Assembly (NCBI RefSeq): GCF_003987135.1
Contig: NZ_PIPJ01000002.1
Coordinates: 124,001 to 188,000 of the forward strand
DNA length: 64,000 nt
From: Aliidiomarina iranensis
Lineage (GTDB): Bacteria; Pseudomonadota; Gammaproteobacteria; Enterobacterales; Alteromonadaceae
Reading direction: 5' to 3'
The notes under the pieces were generated by a model. The model was not told where the DNA came from. It saw only the letters and a list, made by a program, of their open reading frames with translations, and ran no database searches. Both the position numbers and the translations under genes were made by a program. Below, one piece after another: positions 7,519 through 16,655 of this stretch (the stretch's first letter is position 1; the number at the start of each line of letters is the position of its first letter).

Positions 7519-9900
7519 ATGCAAGATTCAAATAAAGCAAACCCACCAAAGGCTAACGGTCAGGTGGAAACTTATGGCAAAGCTTCGTTCGCTGAAAATA
7601 TGCTATTTCGCTATCGCATGTTTTGGGTGGTGGTATTTGCAGCTATCACAGCTTTTTTACTCTATCACGCCGCGCAAGTTCGGCCAGACGCTAGTTTACA
7701 AAAAATGATTCCTGCGAATCATGAGTTTGTACAAAATTACTTTAAATACGGTGATGATTTATCTGCGCTCGGTAATGCCATTCGCGTTTCTGTGGAAACC
7801 ACCGAGGGTGATATTTTTGATCCTGAATATCAAGATTTGCTTCGGCAAGTAACCGATGAACTATCATTTTTGAATGGTGTTAACCGCTCTGGCATGCGTT
7901 CTATTTGGACCCCGAATGTAAGGTGGTCTGAGGTTACTGAAGATGGTTTTGTTGGTGGGCCTGTTATTCCACAAAACTATGATGGCAGCGAAGAATCGCT
8001 AGCGCAGCTACGGCAGAACATTTTGCGCTCTGGTACCGTTGGCGATCTTGTAGCTAATAACTTTCGTTCTGCACTAATATACGTTCCCTTGAATGAGATC
8101 GATCCCGAAACTGGCGAAGCGCTGGATTATCATCAATTCTCACAACGAATTGAAAGCGAAATTCGTAACAAGTTCGAATCTGAAAATATCAATATTCAAG
8201 TGGTTGGCTTCGCCAAGGTTGTTGGTGATCTGATTGATGGCGCCTTACTTGTGGGCGTGTTTTTCATTATCGCGATGGTTATCACCTTTGGAATGCTGTT
8301 CTGGTACAGCCGGTGTTTACGCTCATCAGCTGTTGTACTGCTGTGTTCCGTGATCGCGGTAATTTGGCAATTAGGTATCATTAAGCTTATCGGTAGCGGC
8401 ATTAACCCATATTCAATGTTGGTACCATTTTTGGTGTTCGCCATTGGGGTGAGTCATGGTGTGCAAATCATTAATGCGGTTGTGGCAAATCATGCCGATG
8501 GCGCCAATAAAATTGATGCCTCGCGTCTTGCGTTCCGTGGCTTATACATTGCCGGCCTAACCGCGTTAGTTTCTGATGCCGTTGGCTTCACCACGCTGAT
8601 GGTTATTGATATCGCCGTAATTAAAGAGCTCGCGATTGCTGCGAGTATCGGGGTTGCGGTTATCGTACTTACTAATCTAGGCCTACTGCCCATCCTCACA
8701 TCATACCTTGGCGTGAGCAAAGGTGGGGTGGCTTACATGAAGCGAGTACAAGGGGAAGATCACCCAATTTTTCAGCTATTTGATAGATTCACGCAACGCA
8801 AATGGGCGTTTGGCGCTGTAGGTGTCGCCGTGCTAATGAGCATTTGGGGTGTTTATCAAGCTCAAAACTTGCAAATTGGTGACCTCGATAGCGGTGCGCC
8901 TGAATTACGCGCAGATTCTCGTTACAACTTGGATAATGCCTTTCAAGTGGCTAATTATAGTGCCAGTACCGATATATTCGTGGTTATGGCGGAAACAGCG
9001 CCTGGTGAATGTATTGCTTATGAGAATTTAGCCTTGATTGATCGCTTCCAATGGCACATGGAAAACGTGCCGGGTGTGCAAGCCGTGCGCTCAATCGTTT
9101 ACGTATCAAAGCTGGGTATGGCCGGAACCAATGAAGGTAACTTGAAGTGGTCGAGCGTTAACCGCGATAATTTCATTATCAACGCTTCTATCTCGCAAGC
9201 ACCGAGTGGTTTGATCAATAATGATTGCAGCATGGCGCCTATCATTATTTATCTGAACGATCATAAAGCGGATACTTTAAATCGAGTGGTTGATGAGGTG
9301 CGTGGCTTCTCTGAGCAATACCCCTCGGATTCCGTTAACTTCCTACTGGCAGCTGGTAATTCCGGGATTGAAGCAGCCACTAATGTGGTGATAGAGGATG
9401 CTCAGTTTCGCATGTTAGTTTGGGTTTACGGTGTGGTAATTGTGCTTTGCTTTATTACCTTCCGGAGCATTCGAACTGTGTTGTGTATCGTGCTTCCGCT
9501 CATGTTCACTACCATCATGAGCCAAGCGTTAATGTCGATGCTCGGTATTGGCGTGAAAGTTGCTACCTTGCCTGTTATTGCGCTGGGGGTAGGGATAGGC
9601 GTTGATTATGGTATCTACATCTATAGCAAAATGCGGGAAGCCCTGAATAAAGGCGAGAACCTTACCGAGAGTTACTTGTTTGCACTATCAAAAACCGGTA
9701 AAGCGGTTGGATTCACCGGCTTAACGTTAGCTATTGGTGTAGCAACTTGGATTTGGTCACCGATTAAGTTCCAAGCCGACATGGGATTACTACTTACCTT
9801 TATGTTTATTTGGAACATGTTAGGTGCACTTATACTAATTCCAGCCTTGGCTTGTTTATTTAAAGTAGGGCCAAAACAACAAACCAAGCCAACAACATAA
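7519..9900 (+). CDS. MMPL/RND-family transporter
   Basis: The 793-residue inner membrane protein has the two-fold RND layout: one membrane helix near residues 33-52, a periplasmic loop, five helices about 230-400 (including VGVFFIIAMVITFGMLFW and MLVPFLVFAIGVSHGVQI), a second helix near 425, a second loop, and five helices from about 630 to the end (VIALGVGIGVDYGIYIYSK). The paired GxSHG and GxGVDY motifs are the proton-relay helices typical of MMPL/sterol-sensing-type exporters of hydrophobic molecules. It follows the YCF48-like gene by 14 bp and ends at a strong terminator. The substrate is unknown; a lipid or other hydrophobic compound is inferred. Confidence 0.88.
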   Translation: MQDSNKANPPKANGQVETYGKASFAENMLFRYRMFWVVVFAAITAFLLYHAAQVRPDASLQKMIPANHEFVQNYFKYGDDLSALGNAIRVSVETTEGDIFDPEYQDLLRQVTDELSFLNGVNRSGMRSIWTPNVRWSEVTEDGFVGGPVIPQNYDGSEESLAQLRQNILRSGTVGDLVANNFRSALIYVPLNEIDPETGEALDYHQFSQRIESEIRNKFESENINIQVVGFAKVVGDLIDGALLVGVFFIIAMVITFGMLFWYSRCLRSSAVVLLCSVIAVIWQLGIIKLIGSGINPYSMLVPFLVFAIGVSHGVQIINAVVANHADGANKIDASRLAFRGLYIAGLTALVSDAVGFTTLMVIDIAVIKELAIAASIGVAVIVLTNLGLLPILTSYLGVSKGGVAYMKRVQGEDHPIFQLFDRFTQRKWAFGAVGVAVLMSIWGVYQAQNLQIGDLDSGAPELRADSRYNLDNAFQVANYSASTDIFVVMAETAPGECIAYENLALIDRFQWHMENVPGVQAVRSIVYVSKLGMAGTNEGNLKWSSVNRDNFIINASISQAPSGLINNDCSMAPIIIYLNDHKADTLNRVVDEVRGFSEQYPSDSVNFLLAAGNSGIEAATNVVIEDAQFRMLVWVYGVVIVLCFITFRSIRTVLCIVLPLMFTTIMSQALMSMLGIGVKVATLPVIALGVGIGVDYGIYIYSKMREALNKGENLTESYLFALSKTGKAVGFTGLTLAIGVATWIWSPIKFQADMGLLLTFMFIWNMLGALILIPALACLFKVGPKQQTKPTT

Positions 9901-9916
9901 AGCTCAAAAAATTATT

Positions 9917-9953
9917 AAAAAGCGCTAATCATAAAGATTGGCGCTTTTTTTTT
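9917..9953 (+). terminator. Rho-independent terminator after the MMPL transporter gene
   Basis: Arms 9917-9930 and 9936-9949 (AAAAGCGCTAATC against GATTGGCGCTTTT, one G-T pair) enclose a 5-nt loop and run into nine T residues. Confidence 0.88.
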
Positions 9954-10003
9954 CGTTATTTAGGAACTTTTTAAAAATTAACTGAATTTGTGCGTTCGTT
10001 ATG

Positions 10004-10115
10004 TTGATTTTCGAGGTTGATTAACATTATTATGACATTTAGCTTGTAGGTTAGATAGGTACATGGCAGCAAGAGCGCCTGTAAGCGAAATTTGAGCAGC
10101 ACTCGTTAATATAAT
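10004..10115 (+). promoter_or_regulatory. Candidate promoter region of the TonB-receptor gene
   Basis: Two possible promoters are visible in the 367-bp gap 9901-10267: TTGATT (10004-10009) with TATTAT (10028-10033) at 18 bp, and a perfect TATAAT at 10110-10115 that lacks a good -35. Either gives a long leader (about 150-230 nt) containing a large stem-loop. No small gene is apparent in the gap. Confidence 0.35.
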
Positions 10116-10151
10116 TTAAACAATAAATACATAAGAAGTTGGCTTTAAATC

Positions 10152-10217
10152 TTAATTTTATTGTTGTTAATCCGCTGAAAAGTCAGCCGTTGTATGTGTT
10201 AACAACAGCAAAATTAA
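10152..10217 (+). other. Long stem-loop in the leader of the TonB-receptor gene
   Basis: Two 19-nt arms, 10152-10170 and 10199-10217, are inverted repeats with 17 of 19 pairs. The 28-nt loop holds a nested hairpin, GCTGA (10174-10178) and TCAGC (10183-10187) around AAAG. The element ends 50 nt before the ATG. There is no T-run after it, so it is not a simple terminator; a cis-acting RNA element or a protein-binding site is possible. Confidence 0.6.
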
Positions 10218-10267
10218 ATTTGAACGCACAACACGCAAGCGGCTATACACCCCCGGGGAGTAACTAA

Positions 10268-13213
10268 ATGTTTACTAATAATAAAATAAGCAAATCTGTT
10301 CGTTTAGCTTTGGCTTTCGGCGCAGCATCTACTTTAGCCTTTGCAGGTTCAGTAAGTGCTCAGGAAGACGAAGACGAAGAGGAAGTAGAAAGTGACCGCC
10401 CTGAAAGGATTCAGGTTGTAGGATCTCGTATTCGTACTGATGGTCTCGATAGTGCCACTCCAATCGACATCATTAGCGCTGAACTCGCTACTGAGCAAGG
10501 TTTAAATACGCTCGGCGAATTATTGCGCACTGCAACTATTGCAACAGGTTCAAACCAGCTTATCGCATCTCAATCAGTTGGTGCAGTTACGCCAGGCGGC
10601 GCAGGTGCGGAATCTATCTCGATGCGAGGCTTAGGTGCGAATCGAACACTTGTGCTTCTTAATGGACGGAGAGCGGGACCAGCGGGTACGCGCGGTCAGG
10701 TTTCTGCGTTTGATATGAATGCGCTTCCAGTATCAGCGGTAGAACGAGTAGAGATCTTGAAGGATGGTGCTTCATCTCTTTATGGTTCGGATGCGGTTGC
10801 TGGCGTAATTAACATCATCACCAAGCGAGGCGATGAATCCGCTATCAACGTTAGTGGTAGTCAACCACTTGAGACAGGCGGCGAAAACTTTCGCGTGAAT
10901 GGTACTTGGGGTAAATCTTTTGATCGTGGCTCATTTCGCTTAGTAGCTGATTATAATTTACAAACAGAGTTGCAGCGTGGTGATAGAGACCACTATGAGT
11001 GTGGTCAACGATATGTATTCTCTCCCGAAACGGGTCAACAAGTAGATCCGGTTGATCCGCGCACAGGCAATCCGCATTGTAACGATTTACCATATGGTAT
11101 GTGGTTATGGGACGCTGGGGCTCCTAATTACTTATCACAAGTAACATACTTCGATCATACCGGATATTTTGCTGATAACCCTGTACCGGTATATGAGCAA
11201 ACACAAGTTGGCGATATTGCCGCTCCAGAGGGTTGGTTCCCAGCAGGATACGATAGACCTTCTGATGCTTGGATTAACAGCGATCACCCGTTTCAGTATT
11301 TGGAAACGATGATTCCGGAAACTGAAGTAACGTCAGTATTTATGCAAGGTGATTACGACTTGTCTGACACGATATCAATGTATGCTGAGCTATTACACAG
11401 CCGACGGGAAACAACCACGAATGGCTATCGCCAATTTTGGGAACCCTTTATTCCTGCATGGATAGGATTAGTTGATGGTTGGGACGGGTACGTTTATTTG
11501 GATCCAACAGCGGTTACTGATCACTCAGGTAATGTTACGACTGTAGATTATAGCCGTGCGGTGTTGGGCTTTGAAGGATCATTGGGTTACTGGAATTGGG
11601 ATGTTTCGTATCAAAGAACGGTAAACAGCGGTGAGTATCAACAAAAAATCATTTTAGATGATGCTCTTGTTATGGCTGCAAACGCAGTGTGGGGTGATCC
11701 CTGTGAAGGTGAGTTCTCGCCTATTTCAAACCGCCCTTGCTACGCGATTGATTTTTTCACGCCAGACTATATTTTCGGGAACTTTGATCAAGGCACTCGG
11801 GATTTTCTATTTGATACCGAAACCGGAAAAACTATCTACAAACAAGACACTCTCGATGCCTATATTACAGGTGACTTATATGATCTTCCTGCGGGTACTT
11901 TAGCTACCGCAATTGGTTTTTCTTATCAAACTGATGAAATTCAAGATACACCGGGTGAAATGACCCTCCAAGGCAACTCGTGGGGAATGACTAGCTCGGG
12001 TATAACTGCGGGTAAATCAAACACTAAAGCTGTGTATGCAGAAATAAATGCACCCTTACTTCGAGATCTTCCTTTCATTGAAGCTCTTGATGTTACAGGT
12101 TCAGTGCGCCATACGGATGTGTCAACTTATGGAACGGGGGACACATTCAAGTTGAGCTCAAACTGGACAATTGGCAACGGCTTCAGGCTCCGTGCCTCGC
12201 GCGGCACCTCGTTCCGTTCACCTGCGTTGTATGAATTATTTCTACAAGATCAAACGAGCTTCTTTCAGCAGACCAGCGACCCTTGTTTTGATTGGGCTGA
12301 GCGCCTTGACGCAGGCACACTAAATCCAATAGCGGCTGCGAATTGTCAATCCGATGGCATACCAGCGGATTACGCCTCTAACTATGGCTCAGCAACTGCA
12401 ATAACTCGAGGAGGGGCAGGTACACTTGAAGCTGAAACATCTGTTTCTGAAGGTATCGGTTTGGTTTGGTCTTCAGAAGATGATCGCTTTGCGGGCTCTG
12501 TAGATTACTATGACGTAACCATTCGTAATCAAATTAACAACTTAAGTGGTCCAGATATCCTATCACTCTGTTATAACTCGGAAAACTTTGAAACAGAACC
12601 TTACTGTAATCAGTTTGACCGTAATGATGGCGGTGAAGCCGGGGATAACTTCAATATCGTAGAAACTTACGGTGGGTATGAAAACATCGCGGAGCAGAGA
12701 GTTCGTGGTGCCGACGTTGTGTTTACCTACATGGATGAAACTCGGTTTGGTGGTTTACGAGTTCGTTTAGACCATACTATTCAGTTTGAGCGAAGTGTAA
12801 AACGTTTACCTAATAGCGAGAATATTAACTCTGTAGGCCGCTTGGGTAGCCCAAAACATTCTGGAACGCTGAATATTGGCTTGGTTCGCGACGCATTAAG
12901 TTTCAATTATGCTCTTCGTTATGTAAGTAAGGTAAGCAATGATAGCCTTTATACGAACGGTGCTTTTGGAACCTACCGTGGTGAGGAAGTACGCTTTGTA
13001 GCAAGTGCTCCAACTACCGTTTATCACACATTCTCAGTAAACAGAGAGTTTGGTGATGGTGTTGACCTTACCTTCGGCGTAAATAACCTGTTCGATAAGA
13101 AGCCACCTAAAGGAAGCCCATCACGTGCATACGTTACGGGTAACGCAATGATGTACTCACAATACGATCAAATTGGTCGTCGTGTGTTCTTTAACTTAGG
13201 TTACACTTTCTAA
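10268..13213 (+). CDS. TonB-dependent outer membrane receptor
   Basis: The 981-residue protein has a signal peptide (about residues 1-31, ending VSAQ), a short acidic stretch (EDEDEEEVESD), a plug domain (about 45-165, with SISMRGLGANRTLVLLNGRR, VERVEILKDGASSLYGSDAVAGVINI), and a C-terminal 22-strand-type barrel ending in the outer-membrane signature FFNLGYTF with terminal Phe. Length and plug sequence match the large receptors of marine Alteromonadales and Xanthomonadales that import nutrients other than classical siderophores. The ligand cannot be deduced. No exbB, exbD or tonB genes are nearby. A GGGGAG ribosome binding site sits 7 nt before the ATG. Confidence 0.9.
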   Translation: MFTNNKISKSVRLALAFGAASTLAFAGSVSAQEDEDEEEVESDRPERIQVVGSRIRTDGLDSATPIDIISAELATEQGLNTLGELLRTATIATGSNQLIASQSVGAVTPGGAGAESISMRGLGANRTLVLLNGRRAGPAGTRGQVSAFDMNALPVSAVERVEILKDGASSLYGSDAVAGVINIITKRGDESAINVSGSQPLETGGENFRVNGTWGKSFDRGSFRLVADYNLQTELQRGDRDHYECGQRYVFSPETGQQVDPVDPRTGNPHCNDLPYGMWLWDAGAPNYLSQVTYFDHTGYFADNPVPVYEQTQVGDIAAPEGWFPAGYDRPSDAWINSDHPFQYLETMIPETEVTSVFMQGDYDLSDTISMYAELLHSRRETTTNGYRQFWEPFIPAWIGLVDGWDGYVYLDPTAVTDHSGNVTTVDYSRAVLGFEGSLGYWNWDVSYQRTVNSGEYQQKIILDDALVMAANAVWGDPCEGEFSPISNRPCYAIDFFTPDYIFGNFDQGTRDFLFDTETGKTIYKQDTLDAYITGDLYDLPAGTLATAIGFSYQTDEIQDTPGEMTLQGNSWGMTSSGITAGKSNTKAVYAEINAPLLRDLPFIEALDVTGSVRHTDVSTYGTGDTFKLSSNWTIGNGFRLRASRGTSFRSPALYELFLQDQTSFFQQTSDPCFDWAERLDAGTLNPIAAANCQSDGIPADYASNYGSATAITRGGAGTLEAETSVSEGIGLVWSSEDDRFAGSVDYYDVTIRNQINNLSGPDILSLCYNSENFETEPYCNQFDRNDGGEAGDNFNIVETYGGYENIAEQRVRGADVVFTYMDETRFGGLRVRLDHTIQFERSVKRLPNSENINSVGRLGSPKHSGTLNIGLVRDALSFNYALRYVSKVSNDSLYTNGAFGTYRGEEVRFVASAPTTVYHTFSVNREFGDGVDLTFGVNNLFDKKPPKGSPSRAYVTGNAMMYSQYDQIGRRVFFNLGYTF

Positions 13214-13233
13214 GTAGTGGTTCATGATACGAG

Positions 13234-13265
13234 AAGCCCCAGCAATTGCTGGGGCTTTTTTTATT
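13234..13265 (+). terminator. Rho-independent terminator after the TonB-receptor gene
   Basis: AAGCCCCAGCA and TGCTGGGGCTT form a perfect GC-rich stem around a 2-3 nt loop and are followed by a run of seven T residues. Confidence 0.9.
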
Positions 13266-13332
13266 CTAAATTAGCAGACTGATAAAGTTTATGCTTTGCC
13301 AATACACTCGATAAGCTCAAAATTTCTAAGGT

Positions 13333-14790
13333 CTAAATCGCCATCAAATAATCGGCAAGAGATTTCAATATAGCCATCCTCTTCGGGTCTTGTTGATGCA
13401 ATTCAGCGAGCTGCTCCAGTTTCAGAACAAACTCATCACTCGATAAGAAACCATCGCCGCCGTGTACTAATCTACTTTGGCAATGTTGCTTCCAACGTTG
13501 CTGTTCATTAGCACTCAACGTTTGTGGAAAATTTCGTGCACGATAGCGGAAAAGCAAAGAGGGTAAGCGGGGATCATCAAAAGGCAAATCAAGCGCGGCG
13601 AGTTGTTCTGGGCTTGCTTGTTTGATCATGGTCATGTGCGTTTTCGCTTGTGTGCTAAAGAAACCGCCCGAGTAGAGTGCTAAATCCGGATCTTGTTCAC
13701 TAGCAGTGTTTCCATGATTTTCACCGTGCATGACCTCGTCGGATGTAAGGAATGCACCAATAAGGTGGTCCCGTAACTCACTATCTTCGGCGAGGCGAGT
13801 TCTGTTGTTTGTAATCGCTAAAACATCGATGCCCGCATGTTCTGCTTGTGGTCCTGCCAGAGTTTTCGCTGGTGCTAAAAAGGGGCATTGATTCAATGTA
13901 ATGGTTATCAAACCAGGGCGTTCACCCTTGAGGTCATCTCGGTTTGCATAAAGATTTTCCCGTATTTCAGCAGGGGATAGGGAACGCCACATTTCGGGAT
14001 CCCTATCTAAGCGCCATGCAATGAGCTGGTTCTTATTTTCCGGATGAAAAGCCAGAGGATACACCCAACTTACGTAGCGCGATTCTGCACCATAAAAACC
14101 ACTTACGTGAACCAGCATCGCTTGATTCACCAGCGCGCTCTCTACTAAATCAATTAGTTTCTTTTTTTGCCGAATGTTGAAACTGTAGGCATATAATTTC
14201 GGCTGTGTGTGCAGTATTTTTTTCGCAAGAGCAATGCTGGCGTAAACATCGGCCATGGCATCGTGCGCATCGCTGTGCTCAATTCCGTTGGCAGGTGCAA
14301 GTTTATCGAGTTTTAAACTTACTTGGCCTTCATCGTTTACCGGCCATTCTATGCCTTCAGGGCGCAGCGCATAAGTAGCGCGCACAAGAGTAAGTAAATC
14401 CCAGCGGGAATTTTCGTTTTCCCAGCTGTAGGCATAGGGGTCAATAAAATTTCGGTAGAACAAAAACCGGCTCATCTCATCGTCGTAGCGTATATTGTTG
14501 TAGCCTACGATCGTTGTTGCGGGTTGGCTAAACTCATGGTGAATTCTGCGCGCGAATTCACATTCAGGTAAGCCTCTTTGATTTGCCGCTTGAGGCGTAA
14601 TACCGGTAATCAAACACGCTTCAGGGTGGGGTAGATAATCGGGTGATAGTTGGCAGTACATTTTTAACGGCTTGCCGATAATGTTTAATTCTTGATCGGT
14701 GCGAATACCGGCAAATTGCATCGGCCTATCAGCGCGAGGATTAACACCTCCGGCCTCATAATCGTGCCAATAAATAGTTGGCGTTGTCAT
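13333..14790 (-). CDS. sbcB: Exodeoxyribonuclease I
   Basis: The 485-residue protein matches E. coli exonuclease I in length and motifs. It degrades single-stranded DNA 3' to 5' and acts in recombination and mismatch repair. The DEDDh nuclease residues are visible: DYE near residue 10, a central TTIVGYNNIRYDDEM motif, and HDAMAD near residue 180. The SH3-like and C-terminal helical parts of ExoI follow (CPFLAPAKTL, LLFRYRARNFPQTL). It is a single-gene unit; the following + strand gene starts 130 bp away. Confidence 0.92.
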   Translation of the reverse strand: MTTPTIYWHDYEAGGVNPRADRPMQFAGIRTDQELNIIGKPLKMYCQLSPDYLPHPEACLITGITPQAANQRGLPECEFARRIHHEFSQPATTIVGYNNIRYDDEMSRFLFYRNFIDPYAYSWENENSRWDLLTLVRATYALRPEGIEWPVNDEGQVSLKLDKLAPANGIEHSDAHDAMADVYASIALAKKILHTQPKLYAYSFNIRQKKKLIDLVESALVNQAMLVHVSGFYGAESRYVSWVYPLAFHPENKNQLIAWRLDRDPEMWRSLSPAEIRENLYANRDDLKGERPGLITITLNQCPFLAPAKTLAGPQAEHAGIDVLAITNNRTRLAEDSELRDHLIGAFLTSDEVMHGENHGNTASEQDPDLALYSGGFFSTQAKTHMTMIKQASPEQLAALDLPFDDPRLPSLLFRYRARNFPQTLSANEQQRWKQHCQSRLVHGGDGFLSSDEFVLKLEQLAELHQQDPKRMAILKSLADYLMAI

Positions 14791-14920
14791 GGCGTGTTTT
14801 CTCTTATGGTTTAAACTTATATGCTAAGGATAACACCGCAAAGGGCTTGTACGCGAGCAACAAGCGTGTTGATATTAAGCTATCTTTATAAAGCTGAAGA
14901 GAACTAGAATCGAGGATTTT

Positions 14921-16090
14921 ATGAACGATAATTGGGTTAAGAAGGCAAAGATGTTAAACAACAAAAAACGTTCGGGTACGGAAAAAAGTACAATGCGCTT
15001 GAAATCTAACATTCTGGCGAAGTTCCAAGGGTGTGCGATGCTACCTGCAATGGCACTCGCGGCAGCATTTGGGTTAACTGCTTGCAGTGATTCGCCAGAA
15101 GCCGAATCCACTACCTCAGATTTTTCAGCAACGCCAATCGCCATTGTTATTCATGGTGGCGCCGGCACTATTACCCGAGAAAGCATGAGTGCTGAGGGTG
15201 AAGCGCAATTTAATGCGGCCCTTGAGCTCGCGCTGGATATCGGTTATGAAATTTTAGAGGAAGGCGGGAGTAGCACTGATGCGGTAATCGCGGCCATTCA
15301 AAGCATGGAGGATAATCCGTTATTTAATGCGGGTAAAGGTGCTGTGTACACCTATGAGGGTGGCCATGAATTAGATGCCTCAATTATGCATGGCGGTACT
15401 CGTAATGCCGGTGCAGTTGCGGGTGTAGGGCGTGTTAAAAGCCCCATTGAGCTTGCTAGAAGCGTTATGGAAAACTCTCGCCATGTCATGTTAAGCGGCG
15501 TTGGCGCTGAACAGTTTGCTCGTGAACAAGGTTTAACCATGGTACACAACAGCTACTTCAATACCGAGCATCGGTTTGAGCAGTTGCAAAATGCAATTCG
15601 TAATTTGCAGAGTAATAGTGAAAACAATGATGCTCGGGTTATCGCCGCTACTGAGCATACTAATCCAATGTTTAACATGGGAACAGTGGGTGCCGTAGCG
15701 CTTGATATTGAGGGTAATTTGGTTGCCGGCACATCAACAGGTGGAATGACCGCGAAACAATATGGGCGTGTTGGCGATTCACCGATTATTGGTGCGGGAA
15801 CATGGGCCGATAATGCAAGTTGTGCCGTTTCGGCTACCGGCCATGGGGAATACTTTATTCGCTATCACGTAGCAGCGGATATTTGTAACCGCGTGAAATA
15901 CTTAGGAGAAACCATCACCGAAGCCGGCGAGCAAGTTATTCATGAAACTTTGTTGCCAGCGGGTGGTACCGGTGGCGTAATCATTCTTGATGCTGCAGGT
16001 AACGTGAGTATGCCGTTTAATACTGAAGGCATGTACCGTGGATACAAAACTAGCAAAGCAGGTAAAGAAATAGCCATCTATCGAGAGTAA
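14921..16090 (+). CDS. Isoaspartyl peptidase / L-asparaginase (Ntn-hydrolase), probable lipoprotein
   Basis: The 389-residue protein belongs to the plant-type asparaginase (IaaA) family, which autocleaves and removes isoaspartyl residues or asparagine amide. Key features are HGGAGTI near residue 80, the autocleavage site in MGTVGAVALD (Thr becomes the nucleophile), STGGMTAKQYGRVGDSPIIGAG and the end PFNTEGMYRGY. Unlike cytosolic IaaA it has a lipobox-like LTAC after a hydrophobic stretch. The ATG at 14921 has GAGG 6 nt upstream; an ATG at 14993 would give a normal-length lipoprotein signal peptide but has only a weak binding site, so the start is uncertain. Confidence 0.85.
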   Translation: MNDNWVKKAKMLNNKKRSGTEKSTMRLKSNILAKFQGCAMLPAMALAAAFGLTACSDSPEAESTTSDFSATPIAIVIHGGAGTITRESMSAEGEAQFNAALELALDIGYEILEEGGSSTDAVIAAIQSMEDNPLFNAGKGAVYTYEGGHELDASIMHGGTRNAGAVAGVGRVKSPIELARSVMENSRHVMLSGVGAEQFAREQGLTMVHNSYFNTEHRFEQLQNAIRNLQSNSENNDARVIAATEHTNPMFNMGTVGAVALDIEGNLVAGTSTGGMTAKQYGRVGDSPIIGAGTWADNASCAVSATGHGEYFIRYHVAADICNRVKYLGETITEAGEQVIHETLLPAGGTGGVIILDAAGNVSMPFNTEGMYRGYKTSKAGKEIAIYRE

Positions 16091-16117
16091 TCTGCTGTTT
16101 TAACAAGGAGTAAACCC

Positions 16118-16534
16118 ATGCGTTCGATTAAGATAAAAGATTATATGAATCGACATCCGTTAAAATTTACTCGAAAAATGCCGGTTGAAGAGGCGGTGGC
16201 GCTGCTCGTATCGGCGAATCAAAGCGGTGGTCCAGTGGTTGATCAAAATGCCCAAGTAATTGGGTTTTTATCAGAACAAGATTGCTTACAAATGATGTTG
16301 AAGGGCACTTACCATAACGAGCAATCAGCTAACGTGGAAGATTGCATGAGCGCTGAAGTGTTGACCGTGAACGTGGACACAGCGATTGTAGACCTAGCCC
16401 AAACTTTAGGAAGTAACAAACCAAAAGTATATCCCGTGGTTGATTATGAAGGGCAATTAGTGGGCGTAATTAGCCGAACTGACGTATTAAGGGCTATTGA
16501 TCTCTATCAACGCGAATCACATGGTAAGCATTAA
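16118..16534 (+). CDS. CBS-domain protein
   Basis: The 138-residue protein is two tandem CBS motifs with nothing else: MNRHPLKFTRKMPVEEAVALL...GGPVVDQNAQVIGFLSEQDCL and CMSAEVLTVNVDTAIVDLAQTL...VYPVVDYEGQLVGVISRTDVLRA. Stand-alone CBS pairs bind adenosine nucleotides and usually sense energy state for partner proteins. The partner is unknown. A strong AAGGAG site precedes the ATG. It follows the peptidase by 27 bp and may be cotranscribed. Confidence 0.88.
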   Translation: MRSIKIKDYMNRHPLKFTRKMPVEEAVALLVSANQSGGPVVDQNAQVIGFLSEQDCLQMMLKGTYHNEQSANVEDCMSAEVLTVNVDTAIVDLAQTLGSNKPKVYPVVDYEGQLVGVISRTDVLRAIDLYQRESHGKH

Positions 16535-16579
16535 TTAGGCAAGGCGTTTTCGAAAGCATGCCTGTTTCACATGGGCTTG

Positions 16580-16616
16580 GGCCGCTAGGTTTGCTAAACT
16601 TAGCGGCCTTGTTATT
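16580..16616 (+). terminator. Probable terminator after the CBS-protein gene
   Basis: Thirteen-base arms 16580-16592 and 16596-16608 (GGCCGCTAGGTTT against AAACTTAGCGGCC, one mismatch) form a stable hairpin followed by TTGTTATTG, a loose T-rich tail. Confidence 0.6.
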
Positions 16617-16655
16617 GGTGTAATTTTCTTTTCAGTATAGGAAGTATCTGTATTC

